From assembly GCA_003615045.1 (NCBI GenBank), contig ML014215.1:1-64000 (forward strand): a DNA stretch of 64,000 bases, read 5' to 3'. The notes beneath the pieces are model-generated. The model was not told the origin of the DNA. It was given only the letters and a program-made list of their open reading frames with translations, and did no database searches. The position numbers and the translations under genes were made by a program. This document shows positions 20,892 through 32,636 of this stretch, in pieces. Position 1 is the first letter of the stretch. Each line of letters starts with the position of its first letter. This stretch comes from Caulochytrium protostelioides. Lineage: Eukaryota > Chytridiomycota > Caulochytriomycetes > Caulochytriales > Caulochytriaceae.

Positions 20892-22565
20892 TTAGACCGA
20901 GAGGCCATCGCAAGTAATCTTGATGGGGACGTCGCTCGAGTTCTGGAGTGTCTCGAGGGTGTTGGTAAAGTCGATTTTGCTGACCTTGAGCATGTGCCGG
21001 AAGGCCGTCTGGCGGTAGACGGTGATCGGGTATGGCGCCGGCATGCCCTTGACCTTCTCGTCGCGGGCGTCCATGTAAGCCTCGAGCCAGGCGACCTGGT
21101 CCGTGTTGCTCTTTCCCTCGGCGGCGAGCTTGGCGTCGGCCTTCTTGATGAGCTCATCAGCGGCCTCAGGGCCGAGCTGGATCGTCGTGTCCCAGACCTG
21201 GCCGATCGCAAGCGGCGCCGTGATGCCACAGGACTTCGCCTTGGCCATCGCGGGCTCCTGGTAAGCCTTTTTGGCGTGCTCGAACTGCGACTCGCGGAAG
21301 CCCTTCTGCGAGGCGGCGGCCTTCCACTTCTCGCAGAAGTTGGGCGCCGTCGAGGAAATGCCGTCGAACTCATGCTTGTAGTCCGGCTTGGTTTTGTACA
21401 GCTCGACAACGTCGTTCGCCGAGCCCTTGCCGTTCGCCTGCGTCGTGAACTGGATCGCGCCGCACGAGTATCCGTTGCCGTCGTTGATGTCCGCGCAGCT
21501 GTCCCACGTCAGCTTCGGCGTGCCGTTCTCGAACACCGAGATAGCCTTCATGAGCAGCTCGCTCTGGCACTCTGTGAGCCCGCCCGTGCTGCCGCCTGGA
21601 GCAGGCGCGTCCGTGCCCTGTGCCCCCGCCGCGCTCGTGGTGCCCGTCCCGACGGCGCCGGCCGCCGAGCTGGTCGTGTAGGCGCCCCCGGGCGGCGCGG
21701 CCGAGCTCGTCGGGTAGGCGCCTGCAGGCGGCACCGCCGGGCTGGTCGAGTAACCTGCAGGCGGTGCTGCCGAGCTCGTCGAATAGCCGCCTGGGAGCGG
21801 CGCGGCCTGGCTGGTCGAGTAGCCGCCTGTGGGCGGCGCGGCCGGCGCGGAGGACGTGGCGTCGGCGACAGCCGACGTGGTCAGAGTTGGCGCGACACCC
21901 GGCGTGTTGTCGGCGACACAAGCCACACGGCCCTCGTAGATGATCTCGCAGCGTGTGCCGTTGGCGCAGCCGAGCAGCTTCCAGCCGCTGTAGTCGCAGA
22001 CGCGCATGCCCTTGCCGCCGGCGTCGCAGTCGTACGTGCCTAGGGTGCAGCCGGCGCCGCCAGCAGGGACGCCCGGCACCGCGGGGCCGCCCGTCACGAT
22101 CGCGCCTGCAGCGCTCGTCGTGGTCGATACCGTGGACGACGTGGGGTATCCGCCGGTCGGCGGCGCCGCCGGGTAGGTCTCGCTGGACGCGGCGCTAGTC
22201 GTGTCATCGTCCGCGTCGTCACCCGTCAGTGGCTCGACGGCGAGCGAGACGATGCCGGTCGACGCCGCCGAAGAGCTGGTAGGCGTGCCGGTTTCCCCTG
22301 CTGTCGGCGACGTGGTGGGCGCCCCCGCGATGGCGCCAGCCGCGGAGGTAGTGTCGGGGTTCGCGTAGGTGGAGGATGCGACAACACCGGGCAGAGAGCT
22401 GCTGCTGGTTGGAGCGGGGTCGGCGCCCGGGAGACTGCTGGTCGCGGTGAGGGTAGTGGTGCAGCTGGTGGAGCTAGACGAGTTGGCGTCGAGCGGAAGA
22501 GCGGACACCTGCGTGACCGCAATGCCCAGGGTCAGGAGCTGGATGAGGCTGAAGAAACCGCGCAT
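20892..22565 (-). CDS. Secreted GH46 chitosanase with CBM19-like chitin-binding domain
   Basis: This 557-residue enzyme should hydrolyse chitosan outside the cell. A signal peptide (FFSLIQLLTLGIAVTQVSA) starts it, and the ATG at 22565 is chosen over a GTG-type extension because of this. A Ser/Thr-rich linker follows. Residues about 170-215 (CTLGTYDC...CDYSGWKLLGCANGTRCE...VAC) have the six-Cys pattern of fungal CBM19. A second Thr/Ser/Pro linker carries repeats of the YSTSSAAPP type. The catalytic domain fills about 328-557. SVFENG holds Glu346 and DINDGNGYSCG holds Asp362, matching the proton donor and the nucleophile-activating Asp of Streptomyces N174 chitosanase. GH46 is mainly bacterial, so the catalytic domain may have been acquired. 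The linkers are probably O-mannosylated. Confidence 0.87.
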   Translation of the reverse strand: MRGFFSLIQLLTLGIAVTQVSALPLDANSSSSTSCTTTLTATSSLPGADPAPTSSSSLPGVVASSTYANPDTTSAAGAIAGAPTTSPTAGETGTPTSSSAASTGIVSLAVEPLTGDDADDDTTSAASSETYPAAPPTGGYPTSSTVSTTTSAAGAIVTGGPAVPGVPAGGAGCTLGTYDCDAGGKGMRVCDYSGWKLLGCANGTRCEIIYEGRVACVADNTPGVAPTLTTSAVADATSSAPAAPPTGGYSTSQAAPLPGGYSTSSAAPPAGYSTSPAVPPAGAYPTSSAAPPGGAYTTSSAAGAVGTGTTSAAGAQGTDAPAPGGSTGGLTECQSELLMKAISVFENGTPKLTWDSCADINDGNGYSCGAIQFTTQANGKGSANDVVELYKTKPDYKHEFDGISSTAPNFCEKWKAAASQKGFRESQFEHAKKAYQEPAMAKAKSCGITAPLAIGQVWDTTIQLGPEAADELIKKADAKLAAEGKSNTDQVAWLEAYMDARDEKVKGMPAPYPITVYRQTAFRHMLKVSKIDFTNTLETLQNSSDVPIKITCDGLSV

Positions 22566-24611
22566 GATGGGAGCGTAAAGGGAAGAATGTAGCGCAAGTC
22601 GAAGGGGCAAAGCAAGTGGTGATCGGCGTTGAGCAATCGACGATACGAATCCCTGGATTCAACGGTCCGATAACTCTCAAAGCACAGAATATGGTACAAA
22701 CAAAGAAATACAAAATGGCCAAGAGAACGACTGGTGATGATCAACGCGGCGATACTATAAGACAACCGTGAAGTGTGAGAGCGGCAGAAGCGGCAGAAAA
22801 GTGAGAGCGCGAGAGTCAATATGAACAAAGAGTCAGCTCAAGCGAGCGTAAGACTGTGGGTTGTGTTATAAACAAAAAGAGTGGGACCGTCAATGAAGAC
22901 TTGAGAAAAGAGTGGAGAGTGGAGAGTGGCAATAGTGATGATAACAGTACTGTGATGATGAGAGTGCCTGCGATTGTCTGAATGTCATCACAACTGCTTG
23001 GCACGCAATATATAAGTTCCATTTCCTCCAGCGCTGACCCGCATGCTACCAACGACGAACAAGGATAATGGCCACGTTACGAACTAGCTGTAGTATCGAT
23101 GCCCTGGTCCGCTGGGAGGCCTCGCTGTCCACGCGGTGACGGCGTATCCTCGCGACCATTCGATGTGGCGGAACGATATCACATCGAGGCTCCACTGCCG
23201 ATGGGTGATGGGTGTGAGGCGTCTTGGGCCATATCCTGTCGATTCGTGTTCGTGCACAACCATGTGACCTTTTCAGGCCTGGACTGGAGTCCGACCACGT
23301 CTGCAAGCGGCACAGGAGTGACACAAGAGTGATGCAAGAGTGACTCGAAGATCTCGCCCTCAACATGGGTCCCAGGGGGTCTCCTCGGGTGACCACAACC
23401 ATGCGCAATGCAAAATGGGCGGACCTGCGCCATCGTGCGTCAGGCCGACTCACGCCCTGCCGGAGGCTGATCGGCGCATTGTTTCAGGGCTCGTGGGCAG
23501 CCAAGGGAATCGACAGCTCATGCATGCCTTGAGGGACGGACTAAACAGTGCTTCGGGGCAGCCTTTAACGTGGTGACGTGTCCGCGATCGGCCTGAAGCC
23601 ACCCGAGGGCGTGCATCCATAAGAGCAATGTCTCAGCAAACTCAGTTAAAAAAACCGTGGAATGAAAAAATGTCGTGCTGCCCATCTCCGGGATATCAGC
23701 CGGCAGCCTTCAGGGGAAGGCTTGAGTCCTTACGTAGTGCCATGCATATCGATCAAAGCACCCCGTAAGAATGGCACGGGTTGTCTCAAAACGACGTCAA
23801 CGCCACCCGGCGGTCGAGCCAATCTGAAGGATCTGCGATCCTTTTCAAGAAGAGCGGTCGCGCCATTCGGTATTACAACGTCACGGCCCAGAATCCGGAG
23901 AATCGAGAGGATCCGGCCTCAGTGCCAGGGGTCGCCGTTTGGTGCTCAAGATTCCACGGTCGGAATATGAGACAGCATGTCAGCATCGGACGACGCCTTC
24001 GTCGGTCACGAGCCGCCATTCCGCGGCGAGCTGTTATGGAATCCTTCGCGATAGCACCCATCGGACAGCCCGACCTCGCCATAGTGCGAAAGCGATGCCC
24101 TCGCCAGCGACGCTATCGACACTATCGACGCAGCCGATACCGACCCCCGCCACGGACACGCGATGATGGCGGTTGGCGTCTGATACGGGAGAATGCGTAG
24201 CTGGTGACCCTGCTGGGGGACACGTCTGGGGATGACACCGTGCCCTTTGGCGACGACGGATTTGATAGATCGACTTCCGGCAGTTAACATGCATCCAGTC
24301 GCTGCCGATTTGCAGACGCGTGACGATGGCAAGGATGACCTTGTCCGGGCATTCGGCGGCCGTGTACCTAGCAAGAGCCCGCTGTGGTCACTTGCGCACG
24401 AACTCTCAGTAATCGATATCTTTCTACATGTCGCCATGGCCATATGCACCCTCAGAACACAGTAAAGCATACCGCGGTCGCCCTCGAATGCACGATAATC
24501 CCTATCAGCGAGAGTAAAAGATAAAAATATACCGACTAAATACGGTGGTGGCGACACAACGCATAAATCAGCTGCGCCGCAGCTGAGCGGCGATGCAATC
24601 ATGCATTCATG
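22566..24611. other. Intergenic region between chitosanase and thioredoxin genes
   Basis: About 2 kb. The first 450 bp upstream of the chitosanase gene is AT-richer than average and fits a promoter (for example TATATAAG at 23009-23016). I see no gene-like frame, RNA gene or repeat in the remainder. Confidence 0.35.
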
Positions 24612-25146
24612 TCAGAAAGGACGCGCGGACCTGTCTAGGGTTGGGTTGAGGGTTGAAGCACAGTGGGTCTTGAAGCAAGTTTCGAGCGTGTTGTCGTCGG
24701 CGCTCACAACCTGCTCAAGGAGCTTACCGGCGCGGTAGAGGTTGAAAGTGGGCATGACCGAGACTTTGGCCTCGGCAGCGACATTGCCCAGCTCGTCGAC
24801 ATCGATCTTGCAGAAGGTGGCTTTCGTGAACTTGGACCACTCCTCGAACCGGGGAGCGATAATCTTGCACAGACCGCACCACGTGGTAAAGACGTGCACT
24901 GGAAACGCGTATCAGAGGGTCAATGTTGAGACACAGGAACAAATTGCCATTCGTGTATCATCATATCAATCGCAGATTCACATCGAACCATCGAACCATC
25001 CCAAAAACGAGCCGAGTGGGACAGTATCGTCAAAGATACCGCCGATTGGCAAAGGCTCAGGGGGCAAGAAGCGCTGCGACACAAGCTCAAAACCTACCGA
25101 TAGTGACCTTGTCCTGGCCGATAGTGGCCTTGAACAGAGCGTGATG
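24612..25146 (-). CDS. Thioredoxin, two exons visible, 5' end unresolved
   Basis: Exon 24612-24898 encodes VHVFTTWCGLCK, the DVDELGNVAAEAKVSVMPTF core with the cis-Pro loop, and a normal thioredoxin C-terminus plus a 10-residue tail. An intron at 24899-25097 (GTAGGT...CCAG) joins it in frame to HALFKATIGQDKVTI, which is the expected helix and strand before the active site. No ATG is available upstream in this frame before a TAA near 25155, so a further 5' exon is probable, or the gene is decayed. Two departures from the family are CGLC instead of CGPC and His in place of the buried Asp that precedes the strand end (normally VVDF). Redox activity is likely but may be altered. Confidence 0.7.
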
Positions 25147-26345
25147 ATAATGAATCTTTTATCTTATTTTTTCCCCTCTTTTGGGGGGATACCTTGAATC
25201 ACCGCCGCGGGACGGCGTTGTCGTGCTGCCGCTGTTGCCGCTGTCGCTGCTGCTGCCTGTGCGCGCGGCGACGGTCGCAAGTGTGGCCTCAACGGTGGCG
25301 AGTGCCAGTGGCGCTCGGGCCTCTAGCGACGATGGCAAGACGGTTAGGGTGTCGAGCCGCGCGCGCGCATGCGATGGGGCGAAGCGTCGGCCTTCGCAAG
25401 CGCAAGCGCATACGCATGCGCAATCGTCACGTCACCCATGGCCCCGTATCGCTCACATCACCTCACGGCCCATGCGATGGGCGGCCCAGACTTTCTTCGG
25501 CACTCCCGAACGCGGAGTATACTCATCATACCCAACCTCTCGCCAATCGACAGCGAATCCATCGTCGGACCCTGATGACCACCATACCGACGCTCTCACC
25601 CGCCCAGCCGTCGCTCCGCCCTTCCACAAGCTCACCACGACCGTTGATTGCTACGTTTTCTCGTCGTCTCCTGTGTGTTCGCGGTCTTCGGTGCTACTCG
25701 CGGAGACCCCTGATTTCTTGGACTGTCTCGGGTCTGCCGCCAGACGGCCTCACAGGGCGGGAGCCTCTCGCCTCTGCTCCCACCCGTCGCCCCCAGTCTT
25801 GTCATCGACCCATCGAGCGCAAACGTCGAACGCAGCGCGGGTCCTCGCAAGCCCACATCCAGCGCGACACGTGCTCCCACACCGTCGGTGGTCTCCGCCT
25901 GTGGTCGGAGAAGCCCTCATCGGCAGGACCGGCGTTTTCTCGTGGTCCGCGGACCCGTCGCACCGCTGCTCGCGCTGTGTGATCCCCTAAGACTCCGCTT
26001 TATCACGATCCGCCCTGCACAACGCCTCGGCGCGGCGCGGCGGCTCCCTCGGCTCTCGTGTGCGCGGCCCCCTCTCGAGCGCTGGCACCGGCGTTCGGAC
26101 GCGCCTGTGCACGTGCTTTCCGCGTGGTCTTTGCGAGGTCTCCACGTGGTCTCCGCGTCCACACCCTGCAACACGTGGCACGCAACCGGCCGCGCTCCGC
26201 TCTGCGCCTCTCATTTCTGTCCCGTCTGGCTCTGCTGGCGCTCCTGCGTCTCAACGTCGTATCGATAAACTGTGTGTGAGAGAGTGTCGCACTCACTCCT
26301 CCCCACGGCCTCACGTGCCGTATACGCGCGCACTCCGACGGCGCC
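25147..26345. other. Divergent intergenic region between thioredoxin and the CHD remodeller
   Basis: This region would hold the remodeller promoter and possibly the missing thioredoxin first exon. The only upstream ATG in the vicinity, at 25370 (-), quickly meets a stop. No other gene is supported. Confidence 0.35.
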
Positions 26346-26701
26346 ATGGCGTCGCACCCCGACTCGGCGGCCACCACGGCTACGCATGACTCGGACATCG
26401 GCGCCGACGAAGATGAGACCATGTCGCAAGACGCAGAGGGCAGCGACATCGACGATACCCTGCTGCCGCCGTATCCCGAGCCATTCCCGGCGCCCGCTGT
26501 GCCGGTGGTAGCGGCGGCGGCTGTCGAGACCAATGCCAAGGTCAGCACCACAGCCGCCACTAAGGCAGTCAAAGCCGCCAAGACGGCAGCGCCCCGCAGC
26601 CGCCAGCCGCGAGGTCTTTCCGATTCGGATTTTCCTGATTCGGCTGAAGAGGACGATGAAGACGCGTCGATGGTCGATGGCGACGATGACGACGTCAGTC
26701 A

Positions 26702-26741
<40 letters not shown>

Positions 26742-29700
26742 TTGCAGTCGGAAGAATCGTATAGCGAAGCGCCTGTCGGCCGTAAGCGCGACCATGAGCG
26801 CGCTGCTAAGCGGGCGAAGAATGCCAAGGCCAAGGACGAGCAGGCCAACCTGCGGCGCTCGCAAGCGGAAGTCGCCAAGCAGAACAAGCGCAACAGTGTG
26901 CCGTACGACCCGGTCTCGATCCCGATGGGCGACCATACGACGATCGATAAGCTCTTGTCCTATCGGACCCGCGAAGGTACCGATGAGCTCGAGATTTTGG
27001 TCAAGTACAAGAACCTCAGCTACTACCACAACGCGTGGCTGTTGCAGAGCGAGGTCGAGGCGCACAGCGCCAACGGCAGGCAGCGCGTCCGCCGCTTTCT
27101 CGAGAAACCGCTGTGGGAGCTGCACTTCAGTGAAGACGAGATCTTTAACCCCAACTACCTGCGCATTGACCGTGTCATTGACGAAGGCGAGGCTCATGGC
27201 ATCGTTTATTACCTGATCAAGTGGCGCGGCCAGACATATGATGCCGCCACGTGGGAGACATCCGACATTGTGCAAGAGCTGGACGACGAGACGTCGCCCC
27301 GGCTGGCCGAGTACCATGCGCGGCGGCAGCTGCCGGACGAAAAACTCAAGAGCTATAATGTCGACCGCAATGTGCGCCCGCCGCCATCGGCATGGAAGCC
27401 TGCCAAGGAAAGTCCTGTCTACAAGAACGACCATACGCTGCGTACGTACCAGCTCGAAGGTATGAATTGGCTCACCTTCTGCTGGCACCGCCATCAGAAC
27501 AGTATCCTTGCCGACGAAATGGGTCTCGGCAAAACCGTCCAAAGCACGGCGTTTTTGAACAATTTGTTCACGCAGATGAACATCCGCGGCCCGTTTTTGG
27601 TGATCACACCGTTGTCGACGATCGGCAACTGGGAGCGCGAAATCCGCGAGTGGACTGACATGAACGTCGTCACGTACCACGGCGGCCAGATGTCGCGGAA
27701 CCTGATTGTGGAGACCGAGTTTTATTACCGCGACGTCCGCGGCCACGTGATCCCAGGCATTTACAAGTTCGATGTCGTGCTGACCACCTATGAAATGGCC
27801 ATGTCGGGCGCCTCGCAGCTCCGTCCCATTCCCTGGATGGCGTGCGTGCTGGACGAAGCGCACCGCCTCAAGAACAAATCCTCCAAGATGGGAGAGCTGC
27901 TCAAGTCCTACCATATGGACCACCGTGTTTTGCTCACGGGCACGCCGCTACAGAACTCGCTGGAGGAGCTATGGGCCCTGCTGAACTTCCTTCAGGCGGA
28001 CCGGTTTGCGAGCGAGCAGGCTTTCAAGGAAGTCTATGGCAATCTCAAAACCGCCCAGGATGTCGAGCGCTTGCAGGCGCTGCTGCAGCCGCTGATGTTG
28101 CGGCGTCTTAAAGAAGACGTCGAAAAGAGTATCCCCGTCAAGGAAGAGACAGTGATCGAGGTCGAGCTGACGACGCTCCAGAAAAAGTGGTATCGCTCGA
28201 TCCTGGAGCGCAACTTTTCCTGGTTAAAGCAGGGCGGTTCCAAGAAGCAGAACGTGCCCAACCTGATCAATACGATGATTGAACTGCGCAAGTGCTGTCT
28301 GCATCCGTTCCTGTTGAAGGGCGCTGAAGAGCAGATGCTCGACGAAGCCGGCGAGCTCACCCACCAGCAGCACTTCCAGCTCTTGATTGATGCATCTGGC
28401 AAGATGGTCTTGATTGACAAGCTTTTGACCAAGCTCAAAGCGGGGGGACACAAGGTGCTCATTTTTTCGCAGATGACCAAGTGCCTCGACATCATTCAGG
28501 ACTACCTGCGCGGCAAGGCATGGGGCTTTGAGCGGATCGATGGCAACGTCCGCAACGAGCTGCGCCAGGCCGCGATCGAGCGATTTTCGGTCCCCGAGAG
28601 TGAGAGTTTTGTCTTTCTTCTGTGCACACGTGCCGGCGGTGTTGGTATCAATTTGACGGTGGCCGACACCGTCATTATCTTTGACAGTGATTGGAACCCT
28701 CAAAACGATCTTCAAGCACAGTCTCGTGTGCACCGCATCGGGCAAAAGAAGCCCGTGCAGATCTACCGCCTGATCACGCGCAACACATACGAGCGCGAGA
28801 TGTTTGACCGCGCGAGTATGAAGCTGGGTCTGGACCGCGCCGTCTTGCAGAAGCTGCATGCCGGCGGCAACCACGGCGCGTACGCGAGCCAGATGGAGTC
28901 GTCGTCCAAGCAGCCATTTAATCGCGAGGAGATTGAAGACTTGCTGAAGCGCGGCGCATATGGCGCATTTATGGATGACGATGACAGCAAAGCCTTCTGC
29001 GAAGAAGACATCGACTCCATCTTGCAGCGCCGCACACAGACGATCAAGCACGACGGTGCGGCTGCTGAAGAGCAGAAGGGGTCGATTTTCTCGAAAGCAA
29101 CGTTCCGCGTCGGCGAAGAAAACCTGGACATGGAAGACCCCAACTTCTGGGACAAGGTCGCCGAAAAGGCAGCTCTCAACGTGGTCGAGCATGCCCCCAT
29201 TGACGAGATGGCCGCACTTATCCAGCACGAGCCGCGCAAACGTCGACAGGCCGTGCGCCTCATCGACCAGCCCGTCTCGGCCTGGGACCGCCGCGACACC
29301 GACGAGGAAGCCGGCGACGGCGAGTATGCGACGCCAACTCCGCGCAACGCCCGGGAGTCTCGCGCGAACCGCCCCACCTTGTGGACGGTTGCCGAGCGCA
29401 CGCGCCTCGAGCGCGGGCTCATGACGTGGGGATTCTCGGCGTGGCCCGAGATGACGCGGCACATCGGCCGGACCCGCAGCGTCGCAGACGTGATGGCGTG
29501 CGCGCGCCGCATGCTGGAAGTCTGCCTGCGCGATGGCCCCGCCGACGGCGACATCCGCAGCGACGTCGAGGCCGCCATGGCATTGTACCCGCGGGACGCG
29601 ATTCCGGACCGCGTCGACCCGGGCACCGTACGGACGCCGCCGTCTGAGCCGCTGCCCGATGACGTGCCCTACTTCGGCGCAACGCCAAAGCAGATCGCAG

Positions 29701-32390
29701 AGTTCAAGAGCTTCATCCCCGACAAATCGGAGTACGTGACGCACCTGAAGCGCAAGTCCAAGAACATGCTGCCCCGCATCGCTTTGCTGTACAACCTTCG
29801 CGAAAAGGTTCGCCCCGTGCCGGGTATGATTATCCCGCGATTTACGTCGAACAACCTGCTTGCGCCGTGGTGGGGCGCCCGCGAAGACCAAGACCTGCTG
29901 GTCGGCACCATCAAGCACGGGTACCAGTCGTACCCCAAGATCCAGTTCGACCCGGAGCTCGTCTTCCTTTCGCATATGCCGCCAGAGATACAGGCACGCG
30001 TTCACAAAGCGTGCGCCCGCGGGAGCAGCAGCAACGCGGATGCGACAGCCGCGACGGACGTTGTCGTCGCCGCCGACACCAGCGTCGATGTCACTGCAGC
30101 CGATGGTGTGAAACCCACCGCCGACGCGGGGCCCGCCGTTAAAGCTGAGCGGGATGGTTCTCTTGCAGTCGCCGCCGTCGCCGACTCCGGCGGCGATGTT
30201 GATGCGGATGCCTTGGCTGTGCCCGTCAAAGCCGATGTCATCATGCCCGACACCATCAAGCCTGAAACTGGCGCTGACGCGGCCAAACCCGAAGCCGCCG
30301 TCACGGTGCTGCCCGTCCCGATGGTGACTGCGCTGAAAGGGCAGTCACTTGATGGTCTGAAGCTCAAAGAACCCAGCAGCGGGTTGTCCAGCGGCGCGAG
30401 CACCACGACCGATGATGGCGGCGCCACGGATCTCGAGTCGGAGAAACAAGGCACGGTAAATGGCGATGATGTTTCCGATCTCGACGAGGCCGAGGCCGAA
30501 GCCGACGACGACGAAGCCGACGCCGACGGTGACGCCGACGGTGATGCCGGCGATGATAATGGCGACGCCGAGGACACGGAAAGCGGGTTCGGCGCCATCA
30601 ACGTCCATGAGCTCGCGCTACTCCCTGGTTTCGAGTTTCCGACTTCCGCGGAGTTGGGGATGCGGATCCGCAAGATGGTATCCGTCATCCTGCGATCGCA
30701 GGTGCATCTCGCGCGGCTCGAAGAGAAGCAGCAGCGTCTCGAGGAGAAGGAGCGACTCAAGGAGGAGCGCGACCGCCAGCGCGAAGCGCGCGACCGCGAC
30801 CGTGAGCGCGACCGTGTCGCCGCGTCCCTGCGCCGTAGCGAGCTCGGCAAAAAGGACAAAACCGAGATGCAGCGCCACCTCCAGTCGTACGGCATCGAGA
30901 CAGACGCCGACGGACGCCGGCGCTGGGAGCAATTCGTGGCCGCCACGGGCTTCGACCGCTCCCCCGCAGCGCTTGAGTCCTACTACGGCCGCATTGTCGA
31001 GCTCAGTGAATACGTCGTGCGCCGGGTCGAGGAGGCGCAGCGCCGCGCCGCGGAGCCGACAGCGCGGGAGGATCTGGCGGCCATGGAAAAAGAAGAGGAG
31101 CACGATATCATAATGTCGGGCCTTGTGGCCGCCAGCGAGAACCGTGGCAACGGCGACAACGGCGAAAGTGGCGCCGGCAACCGCTGGGGCTATGTCCGCG
31201 GCGACCGCGGCCTCGACCACATCAACTACGACCGCGCCAAGAAGCTCTTGCGCCGCTTAGAGCTGATGCGGGTCCTGCGCCGCGACGTGCTGACCCAGCC
31301 CGACCTGCTCGACCGATTGGCGACGGTCAAGCGCCACAGCCGCTCGGGGCTGCCGGTCTGGTGGGGCGTCCAGCACGACCACGACTATCTCCGCGCCGTC
31401 GCCCGCCACGGCATCGGCAACAGCGCCGCCATCGTGGCCGACCCCGAATACGTGTTCCATACCGAGTTCGCGGCCTTCCTCGAATCCCACCCCGAACTCA
31501 AGGAGGCCGACCTTGAAAAGCAGCTCGATGCCTTCTGGGTCCGCGATATCGTGGCTTTGCGCCGCTTGGATGCTCTGGTCACCACGGTCACAAACCCGCG
31601 GCGGCGCCCGCCCGTGCACCCAACGCTCGCTGCGCTGGTCCAACCTGCCGCCGCCGCCCCGGCCAGCCCCGTCCCGGCCAGCCCGTCAGGATCTCCGGCC
31701 TCGGAACGAATCAAGATCCGCGTCCGGCGGACGCTGCTGCCCCCCGCCGCGGCCTCCGACCCGGGGACGGCGGCGGCGGGCTCGCGGCTCGGGCTCTCGG
31801 GCACGGCGCCGCCCACGGCCACGGCGACAAAGCAATCGCGTCTCGACGATCACTTTGGCCGCCCGCGCAAGCGCCATGCCGGCGCATCATCGAAGAGCGG
31901 CACGCCGTCCCGCCGTGGCTCGCGGCACGCCGCGGCCGCGAACGGCACCGATGAGCCGAGCGCCACGCCGTACAGCGACGCCGACGAGGGCCGCTCGTCC
32001 AGCGGCGACAGCATCCAGGCCTACCGCGAGAAGTACACGTACGACTCGGACGGCGACAACACAGACGATATGCTGGAGGCTGCGGCGATGAACGTAGCGC
32101 GAGCGCGGCGCGTGCATACGCCGCGGCGCAAGCGTCGCGGCGACGGCGATGACGGCGATGATGGGCATGCCACTGGCACCCCTGGCGAGGGCAGCGACGA
32201 CGGCCACGCGGTACGGCACGACGGCGACGGCAACAAGCAGAGTGACGCCGACGACCGCCATCCTGCCGCGCACGACCGTGACCACGATCGTCGCAACCGC
32301 CATCGTGAAGAGACCTACGAGGAACGCCATGCCCGCAAGAAGGCGAAGCGCGACCACCGCCGTGCGCTGGAGAAGCAGCGCGGCGCTTGA
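26346..32390 (+). CDS. CHD-family chromatin remodelling ATPase, CHD6-9 (subfamily III) type
   Basis: This 2014-residue nuclear Snf2 ATPase slides nucleosomes. After an acidic N-terminus with a poly-Asp run (about 118-132) come two chromodomains (about 200-340; NLSYYHNAWL and YYLIKWRGQTYDAATWE). The helicase core begins near 370 with Walker A ILADEMGLGKT (about 386) and the DEAH box (LDEAHRLKN, about 501). Lobe 2 ends with FDSDWNPQNDLQAQSRVHRI (about 765). The text after it, KRGAYGAFMDDDD, FCEEDIDSILQRR and MEDPNFWDKVAEKA, is diagnostic of CHD7/Kismet rather than CHD1 or Mi-2. The region 1100-1700 has SANT/SLIDE-like WW/GV blocks (LLAPWWGAREDQDLLVGTIK, LPVWWGVQHDHDYLRAVARH). The C-terminus is basic and disordered and includes QSRLDDHF, a PCNA-box-like string. 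No introns are seen. Confidence 0.93.
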
Positions 32391-32530
32391 GACGTCTCGG
32401 ATCACCCTCCGGTGTTCAGCAATCGTCTCCGTGACGGGGATGTTTGCGCAGGAGATGTTTTTCACGCGGTGACATGAACATTCATGCACCGTGGCTCCTA
32501 TTGTCTCGAGACGTGCCTCGTACATATATT

Positions 32531-32636
32531 TTTTTAACGAACATATAGGCCCATCCTTACCTGACGCGACCACCATTCCCTCCATGGTGCCCGCAGGGGT
32601 CCCCTCCCCTCCCCTCATAGGCACTCCGCATTCGGT
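32531..32636 (-). repeat. Fanzor-type element right end, copy 3
   Basis: Read on the minus strand it follows the relic stop codon with GAACCGAATGCGGAGTGCC (copy 1: GAACCGAATGCGCGTCTGCC), then GCGGGCACCATGGAGGGAAT, and closes with AAGGATGGGCCTATATGTTC and GTTAAAAAAA. It points away from copy 4, so the 1.3-kb block between them is bounded by inverted right ends. Confidence 0.7.
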
